DNA of 21,766 bases from DASXIW01 sp036497785 (lineage in GTDB: Bacteria; Pseudomonadota; Alphaproteobacteria; Acetobacterales; Acetobacteraceae). The translations under genes and the position numbers were made by a program. This document shows positions 14,905-21,766 of the stretch, in pieces (the stretch's first letter is position 1; the number at the start of each line of letters is the position of its first letter). Where the stretch lies: assembly GCA_036497785.1 (NCBI GenBank), contig DASXIW010000041.1, forward strand, positions 1-21,766, in the 5' to 3' direction. Under the pieces are notes generated by a model. That model was given only the letters and a program-made list of their open reading frames with translations. It had not been told where the DNA came from and searched no databases.

Positions 14905-15987
14905 CTACCCACGCCCAAACACGGCCGATATCTGCCGCATCAGATCGGTGGCCGCTTCATGCCATGTCGCGCCGGGATCGTCATGCTGGGTCGCCTGGGG
15001 GGGCGAGGTCCGCAGCCGCTCCAGTTCGGCGGCCAGACTGGCCGGCGTGGGATCGCACAGCCGGGCCTGACTTTCGTGTTGCAACTGCTCGGTGATGCCG
15101 CCCACGCGCGTCGCCACAACCCAGCGCCGGGCGGCAATGGCGGCGGCGGCGACACCGCTCTGGCTGGCCTCCCGATGGGACAGCACGAGCGCATCCGCCC
15201 AGCTCAGCACCCCACCCACCTCGGCTTCCGGCACCCAGCGATTCTCGACGGTCACCCCCGGCATCTGCCGCAGCGCCTCCAGCACCGGCGTTTCCGGGCC
15301 GCTGCCCACCACGCGTATCTCGACATCGGGTTTCGGCCCCAGCAGTCGCAGCGCCTCGGCCAGCAGATCGAGGCCCTTGTACGGCAGCAACCGGCCGAAC
15401 GAGAGCAGCCGCAGCTTGCCGCCATGCGCGCGAGGCAAAGGTGGGGGGGCGCCGAACACCAAGGGCGGATGGGACGTCATGATCAAGGGCCGGCCGCCGA
15501 CCAGATCGAGCTTGCGCAGCTGACCCGCGACATGGTCGCTCAGCGCGATCAGCCCATCGGCCCGGCGCATCAGCAGGCGTTGCAATGTCATCTGCAGCGG
15601 AAACCCGTCGCCGGGATGCAGATACGCGTCATGCACCACCACCAGAAAGCGCACACCCGCCCGGTGCAACGCCATGGCCATCAGCATATCCAGCGGCGCC
15701 GGCATGGCGCAGATCGCCACATCGGGGCGAATCTGGCGCAGGCAGGCGGCCAGCCTGCCCAGCAGGATCGGTGTGGACAGGATGCGCAACAGCAGGCCGG
15801 CGAACCCACCATAGGTCGAGAACGGCAATTCGCAGACCGGCGGCGCGGTGCCGCACAGGATTTCGGATTGCGCGGATAACGACAGCACGGCCGACACGCC
15901 GTCCAGCGACCGCAGGCTGGCGGCAAGGCTGGCGCCATAGCGCGGACCGGAGCCACGGCGGCCCCATTGCCAGACGAGAAGCTTCAT
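14905..15987 (-). CDS. Glycosyltransferase, GT4-like
   Basis: The 360-aa two-lobed GT-B glycosyltransferase is likely cytoplasmic or membrane-associated, using a nucleotide-sugar donor. The N-lobe starts MKLLVWQWGRRGSGPRYGASL, with a glycine-rich acceptor loop. The C-lobe begins near 195 with LRLLSFGRLLPYKGLDLLAEAL, the usual GT4 lobe entry, then VEIRVVGSGPE and a donor-binding region with SHREASQSGVAAAAIAARRWVVAT where the E-x7-E motif is expected. Only the first Glu is clear, so the motif is atypical. The ATG at 15985-15987 overlaps the stop of the second glycosyltransferase as ATGA. It ends 15 bp from the convergent hpnL-like gene. A sugar product for surface glycan or glycolipid is inference, and specificity cannot be read. 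Confidence 0.82.
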   Translation of the reverse strand: MKLLVWQWGRRGSGPRYGASLAASLRSLDGVSAVLSLSAQSEILCGTAPPVCELPFSTYGGFAGLLLRILSTPILLGRLAACLRQIRPDVAICAMPAPLDMLMAMALHRAGVRFLVVVHDAYLHPGDGFPLQMTLQRLLMRRADGLIALSDHVAGQLRKLDLVGGRPLIMTSHPPLVFGAPPPLPRAHGGKLRLLSFGRLLPYKGLDLLAEALRLLGPKPDVEIRVVGSGPETPVLEALRQMPGVTVENRWVPEAEVGGVLSWADALVLSHREASQSGVAAAAIAARRWVVATRVGGITEQLQHESQARLCDPTPASLAAELERLRTSPPQATQHDDPGATWHEAATDLMRQISAVFGRG

Positions 15988-17249
15988 GGGCGCGCCGTTA
16001 TGGCGAACGCATCCTGCGCGGTGGAAATAGGCAGTCCCAGTGCCTGCACCGCATCCCGCAAGGCGCCATCGCCAAGCCGGCGCTGCGCCATGGCGCGCCC
16101 GCGCGCCCCCAGCGCCGCCCGCTCGGCGGGTTCATCGGCAAGGCGGACGAGCAGGCTGGCGGCGTGGGCGGCATCCGGATCGGCCCAGACCGCGCCGGGC
16201 GCCTCGAACACGCCGCGCGGGTCATGCGCCGGGATTAGCGTGAAATCCACCAGGGCGGCGTTGTCGGCATCCATGAATTCCATATTGCCGGACCAGCCGG
16301 TGGCGACAACGGCGCGGCCGAGCAGCATGGCCTCGGCGGGCACCAGCCCGAAGCCTTCGCTGCGGTGCAGGGACAGCACGATATCCGCGCAAGCCGTCAG
16401 TGCGTGGCTGTCGGCGGTGGGCAGAGTGCGCGTCTCGAAGCGTATATTGGCTGCGCCGGCCGCCGCTTCGCGCAGCACGGCGAGATCCCCGGGGAAATAG
16501 TCGGTATGGCCGACTTTCAGCACAAGCACCCGGTCCGGCCGGTCGCCAAAGGCCTGGCGAAACGCGGCGATGGCCGCGAGCGGGTTCTTGCGGGCGAAGC
16601 TGGAGGCGATGTTGAACGAGACCAGGACCACCACCGCATCCGCCGGCAGGCCGAAAGCCCCGCGATCCATCGCCGATGGTCGCGGCGGCGCCACAGCAAC
16701 CGGGATCGGGACCACGCGCAGGGCGATGCCGGATCGCGGTGGCAGGATCGTCGCTATCGCGTCCGCGGTGAATTGCGACAGCACCCAGATCTCATGCACG
16801 AAGGGCAAAGCAAGGCGCCAGTCATCCGGCACCACGGGCAACTCCCACGCCCAATAGGCGATCACCCGGCGGCCGCGGATCACCGCGCGTGGCAACTGTA
16901 GCAACGCCCAGGGCAGCGACGGCGCGTTGACATGGACCAGCAGCGGCGCACCGGGCGGCGGCGTGTCCATCCGGCGCCCGGTGGCGGTGCCGCCGGGCAG
17001 CCGGTCGCCAACATCCAGCGCCCAGTTCGCAACACCCATACCGTCCAGCGCCAGACCCATGAGCCGGGCCGCCTCGCCGAGGCCCGAGGCGCGTGACAAC
17101 TCGCCCACGATCGCCAGACCGCCGGAAGGCGGCGGGGGCGGCCGGTCGGGCCTTGGCGCCAACATCGCGGTGCCACGGGCGAACAGCGCCCGCCGGCCGG
17201 AAGCGGGCAGCAGGCGCCAGATCCGATGCGGAAGGCTCAGGCGTGACAT
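15984..17249 (-). CDS. Glycosyltransferase, GT4-like
   Basis: The 421-aa GT-B glycosyltransferase has a classical E-x7-E donor motif: SLHRSEGFGLVPAEAMLLGR, followed by VVATGWSGNMEF. Central ADAVVVLVSFNIASSFARKN and RVLVLKVGH segments mark the C-lobe. The N-lobe has IVGELSRASGLGEAARLMG, a glycine-rich loop common in family 4 enzymes for polysaccharide synthesis. The start is uncertain. ATG 17249 (MSRLSLPHRIW) fits but has no clear ribosome-binding site, and a longer frame extends to 17339 with an unlikely N-terminus. It is first in a two-gene unit, overlapping the next glycosyltransferase by 4 nt. No polymerase, flippase or sulfotransferase gene is seen in the window, so the pathway is unknown. 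Confidence 0.85.
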   Translation of the reverse strand: MSRLSLPHRIWRLLPASGRRALFARGTAMLAPRPDRPPPPPSGGLAIVGELSRASGLGEAARLMGLALDGMGVANWALDVGDRLPGGTATGRRMDTPPPGAPLLVHVNAPSLPWALLQLPRAVIRGRRVIAYWAWELPVVPDDWRLALPFVHEIWVLSQFTADAIATILPPRSGIALRVVPIPVAVAPPRPSAMDRGAFGLPADAVVVLVSFNIASSFARKNPLAAIAAFRQAFGDRPDRVLVLKVGHTDYFPGDLAVLREAAAGAANIRFETRTLPTADSHALTACADIVLSLHRSEGFGLVPAEAMLLGRAVVATGWSGNMEFMDADNAALVDFTLIPAHDPRGVFEAPGAVWADPDAAHAASLLVRLADEPAERAALGARGRAMAQRRLGDGALRDAVQALGLPISTAQDAFAITARP

Positions 17250-17374
17250 TGGTGGGGGAATGGTAACGACATGCGAAATGACCGTGCCGGGACGAGGGCC
17301 GAACTGCAAGGGGCGGTTCGAGCAGCCCTGGCTAAGCAACGACGAGGCCGAGCGGGCGGGCGGCCGAAACGGGC

Positions 17375-18442
17375 TCAGGCGAGTGTCTGCAACTGGGTCT
17401 GGGTGCGATTCTGAGCCTCACTTTGCTCCTGGCTTTGACTAGGGGTGTGGCTCCGGGACTCCGCCGGGGTCTCGGCGAACGGGCGCCAGTCCCGGAAGAA
17501 GGCGGTCCCGATCTCGCCGGCAAGCAGAATGAGATCGCGCTGCACCCCATCCAGGAACTGGTGCAGCCCATCGATGATAATACGCTGCACCGGGCGGCCC
17601 AATATGCCGGCACGCAATTCCTCCACCCGCTCCAGGGCGGCGACCGTGCCGCGCAGTCCATAGCGGCCGCGCAACTGCGTGAGGCACCATTCGATCTGTT
17701 CCACGCATAGCGCGACGCTGCGCGGAAACTCCCGATCGGTCAGCAGGAAGGCCACCACGTCGGCGGGCGTGAAGCCTGGTGGCGCGACGCGGCGAAAGGC
17801 GTGATAGCCTGCGGCCCCGCGCAGCACGCCGCCCCATTGCGTCAACTCGGCGATGCGACGTTCCTCGCCGAAGCCGGACACCAGAAGATGGTAGCGAATA
17901 TCCAGTAGCCGCGTGATCTGATCGGCGCGCTCGATCTGCCGGCCAAGCTGATAGAAGAACCAACCCTGGTCGCGGAAGAACGTGCCCTCGGTGATGCCGG
18001 TATGGGCCTGCACCCTCTCCTTGATGCGGGCGCACAGGCGGGAGAGCTGGTCGCCTTGCAATTCATGCTCGGGGATGGCCAGCATGTCCCGATGGAAGAC
18101 GTTGAGCTGCATCCACATCTCCGTCGAGATCAGCGGGCGCAGCGTGCGCGCGTTCATCCGCGCCGCCTCCAGACTAGCTGGGATGCCGGTCGGATTCTCA
18201 CGATCTATCAGATAAAAGCGCTTCACCGCGTCCGCGGTCGGCTCCAGACCGCGTTTGGCAAATCCCGCCTCGTCGGCATTGATGCGGATCAGCGCGAACC
18301 ACGATTCCGATTCGCGGCCAGGGCTCTCGAAGGTCTGCGTCACATCCACCAGCCGGGCGAGATTTTCGACCCGCTCGAGATAGCGGGCCATCCAGAACAG
18401 GCCTTCGGCATAGCGGGCAAGCAGCGGTGTATCGCGCGTCAT
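17375..18442 (-). CDS. Alpha-E domain protein (DUF403)
   Basis: The 355-aa all-alpha protein belongs to the alpha-E family, known from operons with circularly permuted ATP-grasp ligases and transglutaminase-like peptidases. The conserved start LLARYAEGLFWMARYLERVENLARLVDV (residues about 6-33) and the internal repeat QLGRQIERADQITRLLDIRYHLL (about 165-187) each carry an E-R pattern, consistent with two related helical halves. The function is unproven; a role in making or modifying a peptide is proposed from gene context. The last 30 residues form an unusual tail rich in Ser, Gln and Thr (TPSQSQEQSEAQ, TQTQLQT), likely disordered. The ATG at 18440-18442 overlaps the stop of the ATP-grasp gene as ATGA. 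A 125-bp gap separates it from the glycosyltransferase, so that unit may be independent. Confidence 0.92.
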   Translation of the reverse strand: MTRDTPLLARYAEGLFWMARYLERVENLARLVDVTQTFESPGRESESWFALIRINADEAGFAKRGLEPTADAVKRFYLIDRENPTGIPASLEAARMNARTLRPLISTEMWMQLNVFHRDMLAIPEHELQGDQLSRLCARIKERVQAHTGITEGTFFRDQGWFFYQLGRQIERADQITRLLDIRYHLLVSGFGEERRIAELTQWGGVLRGAAGYHAFRRVAPPGFTPADVVAFLLTDREFPRSVALCVEQIEWCLTQLRGRYGLRGTVAALERVEELRAGILGRPVQRIIIDGLHQFLDGVQRDLILLAGEIGTAFFRDWRPFAETPAESRSHTPSQSQEQSEAQNRTQTQLQTLA

Positions 18443-19905
18443 GGCCGGATTTCCTCGTCAACCAATACCCAGGTGTCCTTGGATCCGCCGCCCTGCGAGG
18501 AATTCACCACCAGACTACCCTCCTTCAGCGCGACGCGGGAGAGGCCGCCAGGCAGCACCCATGTCTCCCGCCCGGTGACGGCGAATGGGCGCAAATCCAG
18601 ATGCCGGGGGCGAATGCCTGCATCGGTGAGGGTGGGGGCGACGGATAGGCCTATCACCGGCTGACTGATCCAGTTGGCGGGATCGGCGAGCAACGAGGCC
18701 CGGGCGGTCTGGATCTCCGCCCTGGTGGCGCGGGGGCCGATGGTGATGCCGTACCCCCCGGATTCGCCAACTGGCTTGACCACCAGTTGCTCCAGCTTGG
18801 CCAGCGTATAGGCGAGGCCCTCCGCCTCGCGGCAGATATGGGTCTCCACGTTCGGCAGGATGGGCGCCTCGCTCAGATAATATTCAATGATGCGAGGCAT
18901 GTACGCGTAGATCGCCTTGTCGTCGGCGACACCGGTGCCGACCGCGTTGGCCAGCGTCACATTGCCCTTCCGCCAGGCGCCGATCAGGCCAGAGACGCCA
19001 AGCATGCTGTCCGGCCGAAAGACGCTGGGGTCCAGGAAATCATCGCCGATGCGGCGGTAGATGGTGTGCACCGGGCGGCGACCGGCTGTGGTGCGCATCC
19101 ACACACGGTCGTCGTCGACCATCAGATCCGCGCCCTCGACCAAGGGGACGCCCATCTCGCGGGACAGGAAGACATGCTCGAAATAAGCCGAGTTGTAGAT
19201 GCCGGGCGACAGAAGGACCACCTGCGGGTTGTCCACACCGGCCGGCGCGATCTCCGTCATCGCCTCCAGCAGCCGGCGGCCGTAATCATCGACCGGCCGC
19301 AGCCGGAATCCTGCCATCAGATCGGGAAAGGTGCGCGACATGAGATGCCGGTTCTCGACCACGTAGGACACCCCAGAGGGGGTCCGGGCATTGTCTTCGA
19401 GCACGAGGAACGCGCCGGCCTGATCGCGCACGATATCAGTGCCGCAGATATGCACGTAGGTGCCGAAACGGACCGGAAAGCCCTCCATTTCCGGCCGGTA
19501 ATTGCTGTTGCCGAGGATGAGGTCGGCGGGAACGACGCCGTCGGTGATGATGCGGCGCTGGTGGTAGATGTCGTGCAGGAACAGGTTCAGGGCAGTCACG
19601 CGCTGCTTCACGCCCGCTTCCAGCACCCGCCACTCGGCAGCGGTGAGGATCCGCGGAATGCAATCGAAGGGCAGGATCCGGTCGATCGCCGTCGCATCGG
19701 TATAGACGGTGAAGGTGATGCCGAGATTGATCAAGTCATGCTCCGCCGCGGCGGCGCGGGTGCGCAATGCGTCGAGGCCGATGGCGCCGATGCGCGCCCG
19801 CACGGCCTCCCTGGCGCCGGCATCGCCCGGCCGATCGGAGGCGAGTTCGCAAAAATACGGGCCGGCGTTGTAATGTAGGAACGGGTCGGTGAACATTTTC
19901 CGCAT
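18439..19905 (-). CDS. Circularly permuted ATP-grasp family protein
   Basis: The 488-aa cytoplasmic protein is probably an ATP-dependent amide or peptide ligase. Family signatures are RVTALNLFLHDIYHQRRI (N-terminal), ILGNSNYRPEMEGF, TYVHICGTDIVRDQ, the E-D-N motif FLVLEDNARTPSGVSYVVENR, the loop TLANAVGTGVADDKAIYAYM and the ATP-binding KPVGESGGYGI. It ends in VVNSSQGGGSKDTWVL, as in the family. The start ATG 19905 (MRKMFTDPFLHY) is preferred, and ATG 19896 also fits. A longer GTG frame to 19974 gives a poor N-terminus. It is translationally coupled to the alpha-E gene through a 4-nt overlap. In many genomes the operon also encodes a transglutaminase-like protein and sometimes a proteasome-like peptidase, but neither is in this window. 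The substrate is unknown. Confidence 0.93.
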   Translation of the reverse strand: MRKMFTDPFLHYNAGPYFCELASDRPGDAGAREAVRARIGAIGLDALRTRAAAAEHDLINLGITFTVYTDATAIDRILPFDCIPRILTAAEWRVLEAGVKQRVTALNLFLHDIYHQRRIITDGVVPADLILGNSNYRPEMEGFPVRFGTYVHICGTDIVRDQAGAFLVLEDNARTPSGVSYVVENRHLMSRTFPDLMAGFRLRPVDDYGRRLLEAMTEIAPAGVDNPQVVLLSPGIYNSAYFEHVFLSREMGVPLVEGADLMVDDDRVWMRTTAGRRPVHTIYRRIGDDFLDPSVFRPDSMLGVSGLIGAWRKGNVTLANAVGTGVADDKAIYAYMPRIIEYYLSEAPILPNVETHICREAEGLAYTLAKLEQLVVKPVGESGGYGITIGPRATRAEIQTARASLLADPANWISQPVIGLSVAPTLTDAGIRPRHLDLRPFAVTGRETWVLPGGLSRVALKEGSLVVNSSQGGGSKDTWVLVDEEIRP

Positions 19906-20191
19906 GGATGTGTTGATGCTCGTATCCGGGTGGCACGCCGTGCCGGGGTTGCCTGGAACGGAGCATAACAGCACCGCGCATAATGCAACCCCCGCCGGAA
20001 GGCTGTCCGGGCAGAAACTTGCAGCGAGATTTTGGGGGTGGCGGACTGCGGGTACAGGTTACGGCTGCGATTGTAATGCTGTTTCCCATTGCAAATCCGT
20101 GCTGCAGGCGGTCTACCTGATCTATTGTCTTAAGCGGAGCGTGACATTCGTCAGGTTTCGCGCGGCCACAAAACCTTGCCTGGAGTACTGC
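19906..20191. promoter_or_regulatory. Divergent intergenic region between the ATP-grasp and lipoprotein genes
   Basis: About 286 bp separate two divergent starts, so promoters for both should lie here. The part from about 20060 to 20170 is less GC-rich and contains TTGTAATGCTGTTTCCCATT and TTGTCTTAAGCGGAGCGTGA, which have -35-like ends, but no clean -10 element can be placed. I see no additional gene or RNA. Confidence 0.3.
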
Positions 20192-20773
20192 ATGCGCGTT
20201 CCTGTCGCCCTTCTTCTGGCTGCCGGCCTTGTCGGGTGCAGCCCCGCCAAGAAGCCAGACCCCGCTCCTGTAGCCTTCGTGCCCCCCGCGCCGGTTCCGC
20301 CCACGCAAAAGGCGCCGATGTGCGCCCGGCCAGTGGAGAAGTCGGCATTCGACGTCGCCGGGCTAAAAAGCCAGTTGATGGTGACGGCTTTGTCCTGCGA
20401 TTCGCAGGCTAAGTACAATGCCTTCATCAACCGTTACCGCGCCGATCTTGTGGGTGACGAAAAGTCGGTAAACGGCTTTTTTGGACGCGCCTATGGCAGG
20501 CGGGCGCAGCAAGAGCATGACGAGTACATTACCCAACTCGCCAATGCCCAATCCGATCTGCGCATTAAGTCCGGCACTGAGTTCTGCCATTTCAACGCGC
20601 CGCTGCTGGACCAGGTGCTGGCGCTCAAGAGTGGCAGCGACCTGCCCGCCTTCGCCGCCAGCAAGCCGATCCAGCAATCGCTCGCCCTGCAGGAATGCGC
20701 GACTACTGAGGCGCCCCCGGCGAAGGTGACCGCCAAGGCATCGACGAAGAAGTCGAAGACGGAGAAGAACTGA
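20192..20773 (+). CDS. Four-cysteine hypothetical lipoprotein
   Basis: The 193-aa predicted lipoprotein has a short signal (MRVPVALLLAAGLVGC) with lipobox LVGC and Cys16. Next comes a proline-rich linker (24-42), then a helical-looking domain, and a Lys/Thr/Ala-rich basic tail (KVTAKASTKKSKTEK). The mature part has exactly four other cysteines, at 44, 69, 132 and 169, suggesting two disulfides in the periplasm. Distinct motifs are CARPVEKSAFDVAGLKSQLM and GRRAQQEHDEYITQLAN. I do not recognise a characterised family, though it looks like a conserved uncharacterised lipoprotein of this bacterial group. The start ATG 20192 has TGGAG 6-7 nt upstream. The following long hairpin separates it from convergent ompA. 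Confidence 0.85.
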   Translation: MRVPVALLLAAGLVGCSPAKKPDPAPVAFVPPAPVPPTQKAPMCARPVEKSAFDVAGLKSQLMVTALSCDSQAKYNAFINRYRADLVGDEKSVNGFFGRAYGRRAQQEHDEYITQLANAQSDLRIKSGTEFCHFNAPLLDQVLALKSGSDLPAFAASKPIQQSLALQECATTEAPPAKVTAKASTKKSKTEKN

Positions 20774-20780
20774 TCCATCC

Positions 20781-20838
20781 CCCCCCCTGTTCCACAAAAA
20801 GGGCGCCTTATGGCGCTTTTTTTGTGGAACAGGGGGGG
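20781..20838. terminator. Bidirectional terminator with an extended 27-bp stem
   Basis: The core stem GCGCC/GGCGC with loop TTAT (20808-20811) is followed on the plus strand by seven T and on the minus strand by five T, so it can terminate both convergent genes. The A-tract and T-tract pair with each other, two G-U pairs bridge to the core, and the stem continues through TGTTCCAC/GTGGAACA and seven C-G pairs to 20838. That makes about 27 bp, unusually long. Confidence 0.85.
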
Positions 20839-20869
20839 ATGATTGTCGGGAGAAAGCCCTTGAAATGAT

Positions 20870-20893
20870 GAACCGGCCCTATTGGGCCGGTTC
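20870..20893 (-). terminator. Hairpin downstream of ompA
   Basis: GAACCGGCCC and GGGCCGGTTC form a perfect 10-bp stem around a 4-nt loop (20880-20883), about 30 nt after the ompA stop in its direction of transcription. Only a weak T-containing stretch (ATCATTTC) follows, so this may be an mRNA 3'-end stabiliser as well as a terminator. Confidence 0.6.
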
Positions 20894-20922
20894 GCTTAGT
20901 CTCAATTCGACGCAGAGCGAGA

Positions 20923-21766
20923 TTACTGGAGAACGATCTCGACGCGGCGGTTCTGCGGCTCACGAACGCCAGCGGCGGTCGGAACCAGCGGGCGGGTATC
21001 GCCATACGCGAACACCGCGATTTCCGACTGGGGAACGCCCTGGCGAACCAGCTCGGCGGACACGTTCTGCGCGCGCCTCATTGACAGCACCTGGTTGTAG
21101 GCGGGGGTGCCGGAACGGTCGGCAAAGCCCGAGACGTTGATCTTCGTCACGGCCACATGCGTGGAAGCAGCGGCGGCTTCCGCGATGATCTGGCGCGCAC
21201 GCGGCGTCAGGTCGGCCTTATCCCAGTCGAAGAACACGAGGTAGGTGCGGGCGGGCGCCGGAGCCGGAGCAGCCACCGGAGCCGGAGCCGGCGGCGGAGG
21301 CGGAACCTGGCCGAAATTGTAGCGGATGCCGATGAGGCCGGAATGGTCGTACTGGTTGCTGACCTTAAAGGAATGCGGCTGATTACCAAAGCCGTTGACC
21401 TGATCGCCACCGCTGAAGATCGTCGTGAAACGATACTCGGCGGTCAGAGCCAGGCCGGGAGCCTCCGGAATGGGGTAGGCGACGCCCAGGATGCCCTGCA
21501 CAGCCGCATCGCCAAACGTCTTGGAGCCGTAATGGCCGCCAACGCCATTCGGAAGAACGGTCGTCGAGCTCTGGTAGTTCGTCCACAGATAGCCGGCGCC
21601 CACACCGATATACGGGGTGACCGGGATGTTGAACTGGGTGACGTCATACAGCGCGTTGACCATCACGCCATAGTTCTGGATGTCCGTGCCGCCCACGACC
21701 CCGGAATGGGCGGGAATGCTGGCTTTCAGCCAGCGGTACTGACCTTCGAGCTCGAAGCGGAAGCCG
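20923..21766 (-). CDS. OmpA-family outer-membrane protein, 5' end missing
   Basis: This is a partial protein of 280 residues; the N-terminus and signal peptide lie beyond the window edge. The visible first part is a beta-barrel with alternating strands (GFRFELEGQYRWLKA, YGVMVNALYDV, TPYIGVGAGYLW, LALTAEYRF, HSGLIGIRYNFG). A Pro/Ala linker (PPPPPAPAPVAAPAPAPA) leads to the periplasmic OmpA/MotB domain, TYLVFFDWDKADLTPRARQI, then GFADRSGTPAYNQVLSMRRA and NRRVEIVL. The Asp in GFADRSG and the Arg in NRRVEI are the usual residues contacting diaminopimelate of peptidoglycan. The role is to anchor the outer membrane to the cell wall, with possible pore activity. In-frame GTG at 21696 is internal, not the start. 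It is convergent with the four-cysteine lipoprotein. Confidence 0.95.
   Translation of the reverse strand, partial: GFRFELEGQYRWLKASIPAHSGVVGGTDIQNYGVMVNALYDVTQFNIPVTPYIGVGAGYLWTNYQSSTTVLPNGVGGHYGSKTFGDAAVQGILGVAYPIPEAPGLALTAEYRFTTIFSGGDQVNGFGNQPHSFKVSNQYDHSGLIGIRYNFGQVPPPPPAPAPVAAPAPAPARTYLVFFDWDKADLTPRARQIIAEAAAASTHVAVTKINVSGFADRSGTPAYNQVLSMRRAQNVSAELVRQGVPQSEIAVFAYGDTRPLVPTAAGVREPQNRRVEIVLQ

Noticed and set aside
18787..19878. 363-aa plus-strand frame opposite the ATP-grasp gene
   Set aside because: Its amino-acid composition is that of an antisense frame, and the minus strand carries clear ATP-grasp motifs throughout.

Overview
The window is GC-rich bacterial chromosome with strong G/C third-position bias. 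Gene content suggests an alphaproteobacterium, most likely of the Acetobacteraceae/Rhodospirillales type. The pointers are a TPR-lipoprotein followed by ispE, a TrmJ-type methyltransferase coupled to cysS, an HpnL-like membrane protein, a cyclase-ATPase-TPR fusion, and OmpA with a proline/alanine linker. The taxonomic call is an inference from gene families, not a database match.

Layout. Bases 1-344 hold the unidentified 3' end of an upstream gene, with a visible change of coding frame. Bases 345-3491 (+) encode a 1048-residue class III nucleotide cyclase fused to a STAND/AAA ATPase and helical repeats. Facing it is a broken enoyl-CoA hydratase gene (3530-4234, -) with three lesions. Next on the minus strand come tRNA-Gln(UUG), ispE and a TPR lipoprotein. 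After an A+T-rich gap there is a 57-aa small ORF (+), then a lytic transglycosylase with a SPOR domain (-). An amidase (-) and a NodB-type deacetylase (+) are divergent around a 64-bp gap that contains a 12-bp palindrome. trmJ and cysS form a minus-strand pair with overlapping stop and start. An HpnL-like gene (+) faces two overlapping GT4-type glycosyltransferases (-). Then come an alpha-E protein and a circularly permuted ATP-grasp protein (-, overlapping), a four-cysteine lipoprotein (+), two terminator hairpins, and a 5'-truncated ompA (-).

How genes work together. cysS and trmJ both serve translation. The two glycosyltransferases, the HpnL-like protein, the transglycosylase, the two lipoproteins and OmpA are envelope functions. 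The ATP-grasp/alpha-E pair matches the core of a known but poorly understood peptide-ligase operon, without its usual transglutaminase partner nearby. The amidase and deacetylase may share a regulator and possibly a substrate class.

Most of the window is ordinary housekeeping and envelope DNA, and I see no clear new defence or mobile system. The points most worth checking are the decayed enoyl-CoA hydratase beside a tRNA-Gln with an imperfect T-stem, the cyclase with non-canonical active-site residues, the REP-like double hairpin that supplies the end of trmJ, the reduced ATP-grasp/alpha-E operon and the four-cysteine lipoprotein.
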